A stretch of DNA of 64,000 nt from JBDRKE01 sp043814315 (GCA_043814315.1 JBDRKE010000033.1:1-64000); one strand, 5' to 3'; shown: positions 34,553-43,306, counted from the first letter of the stretch. The notes: generated by a model from the sequence alone, not told the origin. Translations and numbers: made by a program.

Positions 34553-34848
34553 ATACGAATAGCTTTCATCCGGGGACCGCAGCTATTCTTTCCTTTATAT
34601 TTAACGGCCTCGGCCAGCTCTACAACGGCCAGCTCTTTAAAGGATTGGCGGTTATTTTCATCTCTTTTGTCAATATACTCGTATTCCTCGTCGGAAGCAT
34701 TTTAATCGCGTTTTGGTTATTAGGAAAAACTGTCTCCGCCAATGCCCTGTGTTGGGGCCTTTCCCTCTTTTTTATCGGGTTGATTTCCATAGCCCTTTTA
34801 GGTATCTACAGCATTGTGGACGCCTACCGGACCGCCGCCAAGAAATGA
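34549..34848 (+). CDS. Small TM2-like membrane protein
   Basis: 99 residues with about three hydrophobic segments. FHPGTAAILSFIFNGLGQLYNGQLFKG resembles TM2/DUF5683-type small membrane proteins (GxGQxYxG core; shown in split form elsewhere). Ends IVDAYRTAAKK, the DAY motif also being typical of that group. Function unknown. It overlaps rmuC and the DUF167 gene, so it is co-translated with them. Confidence 0.75.
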   Translation: MNTNSFHPGTAAILSFIFNGLGQLYNGQLFKGLAVIFISFVNILVFLVGSILIAFWLLGKTVSANALCWGLSLFFIGLISIALLGIYSIVDAYRTAAKK

Positions 34849-35063
34849 TTCTAGATGTTCGCGTTATCCCCAAAGCCAGCCGCAGCCTCGTTGTTAAAAA
34901 AGACAATTCTTTAAAGGTTTATTTGACCAAGCCCGCTACCGGGGGCCTTGCGAACAGAGAGCTCATTTGCCTGTTATCCGAATATCTCAACATAAAAAAA
35001 TACCAGATAAAAATTATTAAAGGTGAGAAATCAAGAGATAAACTCATTCAGGTTGATGGCTGA
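34845..35063 (+). CDS. DUF167 (YggU) family protein
   Basis: 72 residues from ATG 34845 (ATGA overlap with the previous stop). VRVIPKASRSLVVKKDNSLK, then KPATGGLANRELI and IKIIKGEKSRDKLIQV define the DUF167/YggU fold. Role unknown. The frame is open far upstream, but those codons lie over the preceding gene. Confidence 0.9.
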   Translation: MILDVRVIPKASRSLVVKKDNSLKVYLTKPATGGLANRELICLLSEYLNIKKYQIKIIKGEKSRDKLIQVDG

Positions 35064-35763
35064 TGGCTCAAACTTAACCTGCGCTTTCAGCCATCGCCAA
35101 CTCGGTAACATGTCTTTATTCTATGGGGACACGGAAGGCGCGTTTATCCATCGCAGGAGATTTCTGGAGCCTTTAGGTATGGATTATCGGGATTTAGTCT
35201 GCGCAGGGCAAATCCATTCTGACCGCATCCACTATGTTACAGAGCAGGATAAAGGCAAAGGAGCTTCTTCGCATGAGGCCTCTATTACGGATACGGATGC
35301 CCTGATTACCGATAAGAAAGATTTGCCTTTGGCTATATTTACGGCAGATTGCTTATCCGTCTTTTTATATGATCCTGTAAGGCCGGCTATCGGCTTGATT
35401 CATGCGGGCTGGCGCGGCTCCAAAGAGAATATTACGCTTAAGGCCCTGCAGCGCATGCAGGAGGTTTTTCAGACAGACCCTGCCTGTTTACGCGCGGGTT
35501 TCGGACCGGCTATAGGGGCCTGTTGCTATGAGGTCCGTCAAGACGTGCGCGCGAATTTCAGCGCGGGTTTTAAGGAAGAAGACAACCGTTATTATCTGGA
35601 TCTGGCCTCCATCAACGAAAAACAACTTTTGGATTTAGGGGTCAAGGCGGAAAATGTGATTCATGATTTTATTTGTACTTCCTGCCGCAATGATGATTTT
35701 TTTTCCTACCGCAAAGAGGGAAAAGGTTGCGGTAGAATCATGTCTGTGATGATGTTAAAATGA
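35056..35763 (+). CDS. pgeF: PgeF/YfiH polyphenol oxidase (purine nucleoside phosphorylase) family
   Basis: 235 residues from ATG 35056, which overlaps the DUF167 stop. Zn-binding and active-site motifs: CAGQIHSDRI, FTADCLSVFLYD, GLIHAGWRGS, GFGPAIGACCYEV and ICTSCRNDDFFSYR. Family members act as multicopper-like enzymes on nucleosides or in peptidoglycan editing. ATGA overlap with the Sir2 gene downstream. Confidence 0.92.
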   Translation: MADGSNLTCAFSHRQLGNMSLFYGDTEGAFIHRRRFLEPLGMDYRDLVCAGQIHSDRIHYVTEQDKGKGASSHEASITDTDALITDKKDLPLAIFTADCLSVFLYDPVRPAIGLIHAGWRGSKENITLKALQRMQEVFQTDPACLRAGFGPAIGACCYEVRQDVRANFSAGFKEEDNRYYLDLASINEKQLLDLGVKAENVIHDFICTSCRNDDFFSYRKEGKGCGRIMSVMMLK

Positions 35764-36572
35764 TCCCTGAAAAACTCAAAGAAGTTATAAAAAAAAGCTG
35801 TAAAAAAGATTCTGTCGTATGCCTGAGTGGTGCGGGGATATCTGCAGAAAGCGGTATCCCGACATTTAGAGGCAAGGCAGGCTTATGGGAGAAATATGAC
35901 CCTCAGATTTACGCTTATAGCGAGGGCCTCATCTCTCTCTTAAGGGAAAAACCGGAAGAGTTAGCCAATTTTATTGTAGATTTTTATTCTGTTCTTCTTC
36001 GGGCCCGGTTTAATCCTGCTCATGCAGCTCTCTCGGCACTGGAAAAAAAGGGGATATTAAGATGCGTTATTACCCAAAACATCGACGATCTTCATAGATT
36101 GTCGGGCCAACGTCATATTATCGAGCTGCACGGTAATGCCTTTAGAGCTAAATGCGGAGGTTGCTGTAAAGAAACGGTTCTGGAGAAAGAGGACATCGGG
36201 GAATTCATCCAATCCCTAAAAAAAAGCCGTCCGTCGCGCACAGCGCTGCTGAAGATTCTTAGCCAATATTTCCCGCGCTGTTCTTGCGGCTCCCGATTCA
36301 GAATCGATATTGTTTTGTTTGGAGAGATGCTTCCCCGGGAAGCTTTGTCCAACGCCTTAAGATCTTTGGATAACTGTCGCCTTCTTTTACTGATAGGCAC
36401 TTCTTTGGAGGTTTATCCTGCGGCAAGTTTACCTCTGTACGCTAAAGAAAGAGGAGCGATACTCGTTGAAATCAATAGCAGCCCAGGTGCTTTATCGCCC
36501 ATCTGCGATTACAGAATTCAAGGCTCGGCTTGCCAGGTTTTGCCAGAGATATTAAGCGTATTCGAGGAATAG
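35760..36572 (+). CDS. Sir2-family NAD-dependent deacylase
   Basis: 270 residues. GAGISAESGIPTFRG (NAD site), TQNIDDLH and catalytic ELHGN, two Zn Cys pairs (CGGC and CSCG), GTSLEVYPAASLP and ILVEINS. Typical bacterial CobB-like sirtuin. The Zn loop is longer than in E. coli CobB. Part of the rmuC-to-cutA run of short overlapping genes. Confidence 0.94.
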   Translation: MIPEKLKEVIKKSCKKDSVVCLSGAGISAESGIPTFRGKAGLWEKYDPQIYAYSEGLISLLREKPEELANFIVDFYSVLLRARFNPAHAALSALEKKGILRCVITQNIDDLHRLSGQRHIIELHGNAFRAKCGGCCKETVLEKEDIGEFIQSLKKSRPSRTALLKILSQYFPRCSCGSRFRIDIVLFGEMLPREALSNALRSLDNCRLLLLIGTSLEVYPAASLPLYAKERGAILVEINSSPGALSPICDYRIQGSACQVLPEILSVFEE

Positions 36573-36577
36573 CCTCC

Positions 36578-36820
36578 ATGCCGCAGAAGTTTTCTCTTGA
36601 GTTTATATTGCACGTGCACGGCCCCGCGGGAGAGTCGATTAAGAGTGCGCTTTCGGAATTCGGCGATCATTTAGAGATTACGGATGACACGCAAGGCTCA
36701 GGAGAGGCCCGGGATTTTAAAATTCGAATCCATACGGAAGATCCGACACTCGTATTTGACGTCTGCTCGCAGTTCGGAAGGATAAAGTCAGTTAAGATTA
36801 ACGAAGAAGGGGGGCTTTAA
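36578..36820 (+). CDS. Small ACT/ferredoxin-like-fold protein
   Basis: 80 residues from ATG 36578, 5 bp after the sirtuin stop and directly joined to the flavodoxin gene. The pattern strand-helix-strand-strand-helix-strand (KFSLEFILHVHGPAGESI.., ARDFKIRIHT, LVFDVCSQFGRIKSVKIN) suggests an ACT-like alpha/beta fold. No known family was recognised. The frame extends upstream into the sirtuin gene, but that start has no SD. Confidence 0.7.
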   Translation: MPQKFSLEFILHVHGPAGESIKSALSEFGDHLEITDDTQGSGEARDFKIRIHTEDPTLVFDVCSQFGRIKSVKINEEGGL

Positions 36821-37297
36821 ATGGCAAAGGCATTGGTTATCTATCATTCCAGGTCGGGAAACACCAAAAAGATGGCGCAGTTTGTTGCGCAGGGGATTGA
36901 GAAAGAAGGCTGCGGAGCTGTTTTAAAAGACGCCAAAGATGTCGCTGTCGATGAATTACTTAAGTACGATTGTCTCGTGATCGGCTCGCCCACTTACTAC
37001 GGCACTATGGCAGCTGAGATTAAACAACTTTTGGATGAGTCAGTAAAATTCCATGGTAAACTGGAGGGAAAAGTCGGTGCGGCCTTTGCCTCCAGTGCCA
37101 ATGTGGCCGGAGGTAATGAAACCACGGTCTTAGATATATTGAACGCCATGCTGATTCATGGTATGATAATTCAAGGCGACCCGCAGGGAGACCATTACGG
37201 AGCCGTGGCTATCGGAGCGCCTGACGACAGGGCCACGAAGGAGTGCCTCAGGATGGGCTCGCGCGTCGCGAAATTAATAAAGAAAATTGCAGGTTGA
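36821..37297 (+). CDS. Flavodoxin-family protein (WrbA/NrdI-like)
   Basis: 158 residues. FMN phosphate loop IYHSRSGNTKKMAQFV (T/S-x-T/S-G-x-T type), IGSPTYYGTMAAEIK, then GAAFASSANVAGGNETT and HYGAVAIGAP. Similar to flavodoxin/NADPH-dependent FMN reductase proteins. Could carry electrons for PFOR (42-46 kb). Good spacing after the small ACT-like gene; SD GAAGGGGGG. Confidence 0.88.
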   Translation: MAKALVIYHSRSGNTKKMAQFVAQGIEKEGCGAVLKDAKDVAVDELLKYDCLVIGSPTYYGTMAAEIKQLLDESVKFHGKLEGKVGAAFASSANVAGGNETTVLDILNAMLIHGMIIQGDPQGDHYGAVAIGAPDDRATKECLRMGSRVAKLIKKIAG

Positions 37298-37302
37298 TTT
37301 CA

Positions 37303-37626
37303 ATGTACATCGTTATCTTAATAACTGTTTCGAACAAAGAAGAATCAGAGCGAATTGCTCATGAGCTTATAAAAAATAAGCTTGTAGCCTGCGTGAATAT
37401 GCTGGAGGGTGTGACGTCTCTGTTTTGGTGGGAGGGTAAAATCGATAAAGCCAAAGAAGTGCTCCTGGTGGCCAAGTCCAAGAAGGAGAAACTGGCCAAG
37501 ATTATCAGATGCGTTAAATCCCTGCACAGTTACGAGGTGCCCGAGATTATTGCCCTGCCGATTATAGGGGGTAATAGAGCTTATTTAAAATGGATTGATA
37601 TATCCCTCGCAGCAACTAGTAAATAG
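37303..37626 (+). CDS. cutA: CutA divalent-ion tolerance protein
   Basis: 107 residues from ATG 37303. Trimeric CutA1 fold: ITVSNKEESERIAHELI, LVACVNMLEGVTSLFWWEGKI, and SYEVPEIIALPI. Role in metal tolerance is uncertain outside E. coli. It sits 5 bp after the flavodoxin gene. Confidence 0.94.
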   Translation: MYIVILITVSNKEESERIAHELIKNKLVACVNMLEGVTSLFWWEGKIDKAKEVLLVAKSKKEKLAKIIRCVKSLHSYEVPEIIALPIIGGNRAYLKWIDISLAATSK

Positions 37627-37692
37627 AGGGGTGCTCGGGATCATATCCATGAATTCTAAGGCCCAAGCTAATTCGATAGTCGGAGGCGAGGA

Positions 37693-38361
37693 ATGAATCT
37701 TTCAGGAACACCTCTTGATTACCTTATAGCGTTTTTTGGGGGAGTGCTCGTCAGCTTTACTCCTTGCGTCTACCCCCTTATTCCGATAACCGTCGGTTAT
37801 ATCGGGGTCAAGGCCGGTAGCTCTAAGTCCCGGGGTTTCTTTTTGAGCGCCAGCTATGTGACGGGGATTGCCGTGACATATTCTTTGTTAGGGCTCCTGG
37901 CATCCCTGACGGGAACGATTTTTGGAAGCATCAGCTCAAGCCCCATAGCCTACTTTTTTGTGGGAGCCGTTATTATCCTGTTCGGGCTCTCGATGCTGGA
38001 TTTATTTATCATTCCTGTTCCCCGCTTCATTAAACTGCCCTCCCTTAAGAAACAAAATACTTTTTCGGCATTTATATTAGGTTTGAGTTCCGGCCTGATA
38101 GCCGCACCCTGCCTGACTCCTGTGCTCGGTTCGATTCTCGTTTATTTAACGACGAAAAGAAATTTACTTTACGGGATCACTCTCTTGTTCAGCTTTGCTT
38201 ACGGAATGGGTTCTGTTTTGATTCTCCTGGGGACTTTTAGCGGCGTGTTAGTCAATCTTCCCAAATCCGGCAAATGGATGGGAATCATCAAGAGGCTTGC
38301 GGCGTTTGTTCTCATACTCTTGGGGGCCTATTTTATTGTTACAGCCATAAGGAGGTTATAA
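37693..38361 (+). CDS. ccdA: CcdA-type thiol reductant transporter
   Basis: 222 residues, six hydrophobic segments. Cys motifs FTPCVYPLIPITVGYI in TM1 and AAPCLTPVLGSILVYL in TM4 are the redox pair of the DsbD/CcdA family. Moves reducing equivalents from cytoplasmic thioredoxin to exported thioredoxin-like proteins, one of which is encoded 1 bp downstream. SD GGAGGCGAGG. Confidence 0.93.
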   Translation: MNLSGTPLDYLIAFFGGVLVSFTPCVYPLIPITVGYIGVKAGSSKSRGFFLSASYVTGIAVTYSLLGLLASLTGTIFGSISSSPIAYFFVGAVIILFGLSMLDLFIIPVPRFIKLPSLKKQNTFSAFILGLSSGLIAAPCLTPVLGSILVYLTTKRNLLYGITLLFSFAYGMGSVLILLGTFSGVLVNLPKSGKWMGIIKRLAAFVLILLGAYFIVTAIRRL

Positions 38362-38362
38362 C

Positions 38363-38863
38363 TTGAATAAACATTTCGTTAAAGTTACTGTTTTTTTGGT
38401 TTTGCTTGTTTTTTGCGGCATCGGGTGCAGTTGCGCTAAAGAGCAGGAAGCGGCGGATCTTTCCAGCGCCCCGGATTTCCAGTTGCAGGATTTAAGCCAG
38501 GCCACGTATACGCTCTCCAGTTATAAGGACAAACAGCAGCCGGTTATTTTATTTTTCTGGACCACATGGTGCCCTTATTGCCGTGAAGAATTGGCGGTGT
38601 TGAAGGAGAAATATGCCAAACTATTGACGGATGGCTGGGAGCTTTTTGCTGTCAACATAGGAGAGCAGGGGAGTCGAATAGATAATTTCGTCAAAAGCTC
38701 CTCCCTGCCTTTTAAGGTCCTTCTGGATAAGACCACATCCGTAGCAAAATCCTTTGGAGTCTTCGGTGTCCCCACCTATGTCTTCATCGGGAAAGACGGG
38801 AATATTACCGCCAAGGAGCATTATTTCCCGCAAGACACAATCAAAGAACTTATGGAACTATAG
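38363..38863 (+). CDS. TlpA/ResA-like thioredoxin lipoprotein
   Basis: 166 residues starting at TTG 38363, supported by the strong SD AAGGAGG 8 nt upstream. Lipoprotein signal with C22 in LVFCGIGCSC, thioredoxin-fold domain with active site C70-P-Y-C73 in FFWTTWCPYC and cis-Pro segment GVPTYVFIGKDG. Probably receives electrons from CcdA to reduce exported thiols or apocytochromes; no cytochrome c maturation genes are in the window. Confidence 0.93.
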   Translation: MNKHFVKVTVFLVLLVFCGIGCSCAKEQEAADLSSAPDFQLQDLSQATYTLSSYKDKQQPVILFFWTTWCPYCREELAVLKEKYAKLLTDGWELFAVNIGEQGSRIDNFVKSSSLPFKVLLDKTTSVAKSFGVFGVPTYVFIGKDGNITAKEHYFPQDTIKELMEL

Positions 38864-38875
38864 GCAGAGTCTCTT

Positions 38876-40237
38876 ATGAATAACGCCTTATTGATGGATC
38901 TTTATGAGCTGACGATGGCCCAGAGCTATCTTGTGTATAAGAAAGAGGCTCGCGCCACCTTTGATTTATTCGTCAGGAAATTGCCAAGAAACCGAGCGTA
39001 CCTGGTCTTCTGCGGGCTCGACGATATCTTGCATTACATAAGAACCTTAAGATTCAATAAAGATGATTTAGCATATCTTAAGAGTACAAAGTTATTATCT
39101 TCGGATTTTCTGGGATATTTAAAGCAGTTTAGATTTACAGGCGATATTTGGGGGATGCGCGAAGGCCAGGTTTTCTTTGCCAACGAACCTGTCCTGCGAG
39201 TTACCGCCCCCATCATAGAAGCTCAGATCATTGAAAGTTTCCTGCTCAACACCGTCAATTTGCAGACCATGATTGCCAGTAAAGCCAGCCGCGTGGTTTC
39301 GGCGGCGGGTAAGAGAAACGTCTATGATTTCTCTCTCAGGAGGACCCACGGCCAGGATGCGGGAGTCAAGGTAGCGCGCTCCTCTTACATCGCAGGTTTT
39401 TCCGGCACTTCCTGTGTCCTGGCAGGCAAATTGTACGGCCTGCCTATAGTAGGGACTATGGCGCATTCTTTTGTCATGTCCTTTAAACAGGAGATCGACA
39501 GCTTCATGGCTTACGCCCGCGTTTTCCCCGAGCGTACCATACTGCTCGTAGATACTTACGAAACACAGAAGGGCATTGCCAATGCCATTGCCGTGGGATT
39601 GTATCTGAAAGACAGAGGCTATCAGTTACAAGGTATACGATTGGACAGCCCGGATATTGCTTCTTTGTCGAAGATGGCACGAAGGTCCCTCGATAAGGCA
39701 GGGCTTAAGAAAGTCAAGATTTTTGCCAGCGGCAATCTGGATGAGTTTAAGATAAAAAACCTGCTGGATCAGAAGGCCTGCGTTGACAGTTTCGGGGTGG
39801 GCACCCATATGGGAGTCAGTATCGACGCGCCCAGCCTGGATGTTATTTATAAAATCAGCGAAGTGACGCACGATTCACGGGAGTTTTTGCCCACGATGAA
39901 ATTAAGTAAAGGCAAGGTGACCTATCCGGGGAGAAAGCAGGCCTATAGAGTTGTGAACGCAAAAGGAAAATACGTAAAAGACATATTGGGCCTTGAGAAT
40001 GAAAGGATCAAGGCAGATAAGCTGTTGATAAAAGTGGTTGACGGCGGGAGAATCATTTACAAGACTCCCGCGTTAGATAAAATCAGGGATTACGTGGCGA
40101 CTTGTCTTTTAAAAATTCCTCCGGAGCTAAAACAGGCGGCTACTCAATATTCCTATCCTGTTGTTGTTAGCGATGGCCTTAAAAAGTTAAGAAGCGCTTT
40201 AGAGCGCCAGATACAGAAGAGGCAGTGCGTTGGATAA
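38876..40237 (+). CDS. pncB: Nicotinate phosphoribosyltransferase
   Basis: 453 residues. DLYELTMAQSYL at the N-terminus, FSLRRTHGQDAG, GFSGTSCVLAGKLYG, PIVGTMAHSFVMSF, QGIRLDSPDIASLSKMARR (shown in part), ASGNLDEFKI and SFGVGTHMGVS. Makes nicotinate mononucleotide for NAD salvage. The start of the next gene overlaps its stop. Confidence 0.94.
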   Translation: MNNALLMDLYELTMAQSYLVYKKEARATFDLFVRKLPRNRAYLVFCGLDDILHYIRTLRFNKDDLAYLKSTKLLSSDFLGYLKQFRFTGDIWGMREGQVFFANEPVLRVTAPIIEAQIIESFLLNTVNLQTMIASKASRVVSAAGKRNVYDFSLRRTHGQDAGVKVARSSYIAGFSGTSCVLAGKLYGLPIVGTMAHSFVMSFKQEIDSFMAYARVFPERTILLVDTYETQKGIANAIAVGLYLKDRGYQLQGIRLDSPDIASLSKMARRSLDKAGLKKVKIFASGNLDEFKIKNLLDQKACVDSFGVGTHMGVSIDAPSLDVIYKISEVTHDSREFLPTMKLSKGKVTYPGRKQAYRVVNAKGKYVKDILGLENERIKADKLLIKVVDGGRIIYKTPALDKIRDYVATCLLKIPPELKQAATQYSYPVVVSDGLKKLRSALERQIQKRQCVG

Positions 40238-40856
40238 AAAAATCGAATCCTTGATCAAAAACTGGAAGAAGAGAAATATAGAGGGATTGTATTGCCGCGA
40301 TAAAAAGGAAGCGGCGGATAAAATACTGGAACTTATTCCAGTGCCTGTGACCGTGGGTTTTTCCGGTTCAAAAACCCTGGAACAATTAGGTATTGTAAAG
40401 TTATTGGAGTCGAGAGGAAATAAAGTGTTCAATCCGTATCAACCGAAGATAACCCGGCAGGAGAGCCTGGAATTAAGAAAGCGGGGGGCTGGAGCCGACT
40501 GCTATCTTGCCAGTGCCAATGCTATCTCCGAGAAGGCTGAGATAGTGTTTTTTAGTGCTTATGGAAACAGGACGGCAGGCATCTCTTATGCTAAAAAGGT
40601 CATTGTGGTCTGCGGAACAAATAAACTTGCCCCTAATTTAGAACAAGCCTTAAAGCGGGCAAGGGAGTTTGCAACGCCCCTAAATTGTAAACGGCTGGAG
40701 TGGAATACGCCTTGCGTTAAAGACGGGGTCTGTCGTAGCGATATTTGTCTGTGGCCTGATTATAAGCGAATGTGCTGCCAGGTCCTCGTGATAGAAGCTG
40801 AAATCGATTCCCAGCGCTTGAAAGTGATTCTGGTAGATGAAAGCCTGGGTTTTTAG
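40230..40856 (+). CDS. LUD-domain (DUF162) protein
   Basis: 208 residues, TTG start overlapping the pncB stop (SD-like AGAGGCAG). TVGFSGSKTLEQLGIVK, GADCYLASANAISEKAEIVF (shown in part) and KVIVVCGTNKLAPNLEQAL match the LUD (lactate utilization, LutC-like) fold, with a C-terminal Cys-rich segment (CVKDGVCRSDICLWPDYKRM). Stand-alone members have no defined role. Confidence 0.9.
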   Translation: MDKKIESLIKNWKKRNIEGLYCRDKKEAADKILELIPVPVTVGFSGSKTLEQLGIVKLLESRGNKVFNPYQPKITRQESLELRKRGAGADCYLASANAISEKAEIVFFSAYGNRTAGISYAKKVIVVCGTNKLAPNLEQALKRAREFATPLNCKRLEWNTPCVKDGVCRSDICLWPDYKRMCCQVLVIEAEIDSQRLKVILVDESLGF

Positions 40857-40870
40857 AAAAATAAGCCACC

Positions 40871-40898
40871 TTGAAAAAACATAAAACAAGACTATAAT
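40871..40898 (+). promoter_or_regulatory. Promoter immediately before the Minf_1886 gene
   Basis: TTGAAA (40871-40876), 16-bp spacer, TATAAT (40893-40898). The ATG is at 40907, 9 bp after the -10 box, so the mRNA would be leaderless or nearly so. Confidence 0.75.
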
Positions 40899-40906
40899 AG
40901 AACTCT

Positions 40907-41293
40907 ATGGAAAGACGTGTGAATTTTTATCAGGCGGTTGAAGAGATCTGCGCTGCGGATACGCGTTATAAGCCGGATAGCTACGAGTTCCTGATGCAGG
41001 CTTTGCATTTTACGCAGGAGAGGCTTAACTGTAAAACCCACGTCTCGGGCCGCCAGCTGTTAGAAGGAATCCGCAAGTTCGTCATTGAGCAATACGGCCC
41101 TATGGCCAAGACAGTTTTAAAGCATTGGGGGATAACGCGCACGGAGGATTTCGGGAATATTGTCTTCAATATGGTCCATGAACGCCTGCTCTCCAGGACA
41201 GAAGAAGATTCCATCGATGATTTCAAGGATGTCTATGATTTTGAGGTTGTTTTCGGGAATATCCTGCGTAACAGCGTGATCAAAGATACGTGA
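40907..41293 (+). CDS. Minf_1886 family conserved protein
   Basis: 128 residues. Family features recalled: NFYQAVEEICAADTRYKPDSYEFLMQAL (shown in part), HVSGRQLLEGIRKFV, YGPMAKTVLKHWGI, DFGNIVFNMV and DDFKDVYDFEVVF. This family is found mainly in Planctomycetes, Verrucomicrobia and relatives, and its role is unknown. The MetE-like gene follows after 19 bp. Confidence 0.82.
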   Translation: MERRVNFYQAVEEICAADTRYKPDSYEFLMQALHFTQERLNCKTHVSGRQLLEGIRKFVIEQYGPMAKTVLKHWGITRTEDFGNIVFNMVHERLLSRTEEDSIDDFKDVYDFEVVFGNILRNSVIKDT

Positions 41294-41312
41294 AGGAGCA
41301 AAAGGAAAGAAT

Positions 41313-42356
41313 ATGGGCGGTTTGAAAGGTTTGGCTACGGGAATCGGAAGCCTTCCGTATACCGATATTAACGCCGCTTTGGACCTGGTTTTCAAATATT
41401 TCCCTGAGATTCCCTTCTGGCCGCAGCTGCCAAAGCTCAATGCGAGAGAAGGGATGGTGGCTCAGTTTAGCGAGAACCTTCCTTTCATGAGCATGGATGA
41501 AAACGGCCTGAGGTTTTCCACGCTTGAGACGCCGGATAAGGATAAAGTCTTAGAATCGTATTATGAGCATATCATCGCCCACGATATAGATTATTTCCAA
41601 ATCAGCGAAAATTTTGCTTTAGGTTTGCATAAATTTTATCAAAGACTCGAAGAGGAGGATTTAAAGAACGTCATTTTTATCAAAGGCCATACCATCGGCC
41701 CCTTCACATTTTGCGCCAGCCTCGCTGATGATAAAGGGGGGGTACTCTTGCATGATACGATACTGATGCAGGCGGTGTTAAAGGGCCTCTCCATGAAGGC
41801 CGCCTGGCAGATAAACTCGCTCAGGAAATTCGGCAAGAAGATTATCCTGTTTATTGATGAACCGTATCTGGGGTGCTTTGGCTCTGCTTACACGCCTATC
41901 AACAGGGAAGAGGTGGTGAAGAAATTGACGGAATTTACAGAGCCTCTGAAATCAGATGACGTTTTGTTAGGGGTGCACTGCTGCGGCAATACGGATTGGT
42001 CGATGTTAATGGAAGTGCGGCATCTGGATATCATCAGTTTTGATGCCTTTGATTTTCTGGACCGGATGGTCCTTTATGCGGATTATCTTAAGGCCTTTTT
42101 TGGCCGCCAAGGGATATTGTGCTGGGGGATTGTGCCTACGCAGTTATTCTCGGGCCTTGAGACCGCGGAAGTTTTAATCAGAAAGTTAAAAGGGGGCGTC
42201 AATAGCCTGGTTCAGAAGGGCCTGGAAGAAAACGTATTATTTGAAAACATGCTGATCAGCCCCAGTTGCGGGCTCGGTACTTTCACTCCGGAAAAAGCGC
42301 AGAAAATTTTAACCCTGCTTTCCGAAGTCTCTTTTTTGATTAAGAAATACTACTAA
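41313..42356 (+). CDS. MetE C-domain-like (core MetE) methyltransferase
   Basis: 347 residues of the UROD/MetE TIM-barrel superfamily. Zn ligands expected for cobalamin-independent methionine synthase are visible: His-Cys in LLGVHCCGNTDW (about 225-227) and Cys in SPSCGLGTFTPEKAQ (about 317). There is no N-terminal barrel, so this is a core MetE-type protein. Known core MetEs take methyl groups from methylcobalamin or corrinoid proteins rather than folate. It could close the methyl cycle with MetK and AhcY. Alternative: another corrinoid-methyltransferase of the same fold. Confidence 0.72.
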   Translation: MGGLKGLATGIGSLPYTDINAALDLVFKYFPEIPFWPQLPKLNAREGMVAQFSENLPFMSMDENGLRFSTLETPDKDKVLESYYEHIIAHDIDYFQISENFALGLHKFYQRLEEEDLKNVIFIKGHTIGPFTFCASLADDKGGVLLHDTILMQAVLKGLSMKAAWQINSLRKFGKKIILFIDEPYLGCFGSAYTPINREEVVKKLTEFTEPLKSDDVLLGVHCCGNTDWSMLMEVRHLDIISFDAFDFLDRMVLYADYLKAFFGRQGILCWGIVPTQLFSGLETAEVLIRKLKGGVNSLVQKGLEENVLFENMLISPSCGLGTFTPEKAQKILTLLSEVSFLIKKYY

Positions 42357-42367
42357 AAATAATTTAT

Positions 42368-42396
42368 TTGACAAACCTGCCCAAAAATACTATCAT
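42368..42396 (+). promoter_or_regulatory. Promoter of the PFOR operon
   Basis: TTGACA (42368-42373), 17-bp spacer, TATCAT (42391-42396), then a 30-nt leader with SD AAGGAGCC. Confidence 0.85.
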
Positions 42397-42433
42397 AGAT
42401 AAATCTTTTGTTATTTATAAGGAGCCTTAAGGA

Positions 42434-42976
42434 ATGAAAGAGATACGCATCCATGCCCGTGCCGGCCAGGGAGCTATCACCACTGCAGCGCTGCTTGGGC
42501 TTACCTACTTTAAAGAAGGGATGTATCCTTATGCCTTCCCGCATTTCGGAGCGGCAAGGATGGGCGCTCCTATGAATGCGTTTGTGCGCATAGACTCTAA
42601 GCCGGTCAGGACCCGCAGCCAGATCTACAAACCGGATTATGTGCTTATTGTGGACTCCACCTTAATGAGGGGATACAACTGTTTTTCCGGATTAAAAGAG
42701 GAGGGGGTGGCTTTAATTGATGGGAAGCCCGACCTTGAAATCCCTAAGCTCAATGCAAAACAAAAGGCTTTTGTGGTGCCTGCTACTGAAATTGCCCTTA
42801 AAACGATAGGCAGGCCTCTGGGCAATACGACTCTGGTCGGAGCGTTTGCTGCGGCAACCGGTGAAATAAAGCTGGAAACGCTTATAGAAGTCATTAAAGC
42901 GAGATTTTCAGGCAAGGTCCAGGAAGGCAACATCCAGGCAGCGCAACAGGGGTATGAGTTTATAAAAAAGCAATAA
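42434..42976 (+). CDS. porC: Pyruvate:ferredoxin oxidoreductase, gamma subunit
   Basis: 180 residues, 2-oxoacid:acceptor oxidoreductase gamma domain: IRIHARAGQGAITTAALLG, FGAARMGAPMNAFVRI, DYVLIVDSTLM and GNTTLVGAFAA. First gene of a gamma-delta-alpha-beta operon, the four-subunit (archaeal/Thermotoga-type) arrangement. Pyruvate is the most likely substrate from order and motifs, but 2-ketoisovalerate (VOR) is possible. Confidence 0.92.
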   Translation: MKEIRIHARAGQGAITTAALLGLTYFKEGMYPYAFPHFGAARMGAPMNAFVRIDSKPVRTRSQIYKPDYVLIVDSTLMRGYNCFSGLKEEGVALIDGKPDLEIPKLNAKQKAFVVPATEIALKTIGRPLGNTTLVGAFAAATGEIKLETLIEVIKARFSGKVQEGNIQAAQQGYEFIKKQ

Positions 42977-43033
42977 AATGATTACACAGATTTTTAAAAG
43001 CAGATTACACAGATTAAATCTACGTAAAGAAAA

Positions 43034-43306
43034 ATGTTTGGGCCGTTGATTGTTAAGCCGCAAAAAAGCAAAGGGGATAAAACCGGAGCCTGGAGGGTGC
43101 AGTTAAGGCCCGATTACTTAAGAAAGAACTGCATCGCCTGCAGGATGTGCGTGCAGGTGTGCCCCGAAGGCTGCGTGCAGGGCAAAGAGAAGAATAGTTT
43201 TATGTGCGATTATAATTATTGTAAAGGCTGCGGCCTTTGCTCCCTTATCTGCCCTAAAAACGATATCGTCATGGTAGAAGAGGGTTCAGGAGAAGAAAAG
43301 AAGTGA
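43034..43306 (+). CDS. porD: Pyruvate:ferredoxin oxidoreductase, delta subunit (2x[4Fe-4S])
   Basis: 90 residues with two CxxCxxCxxxC-type clusters: CIACRMCVQVCPEGC and CKGCGLCSLICPKN. It passes electrons from the alpha/beta catalytic core to external ferredoxin, such as the one at 46748-46930. Its stop lies directly at the base of the hairpin over the porA start. Confidence 0.93.
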   Translation: MFGPLIVKPQKSKGDKTGAWRVQLRPDYLRKNCIACRMCVQVCPEGCVQGKEKNSFMCDYNYCKGCGLCSLICPKNDIVMVEEGSGEEKK

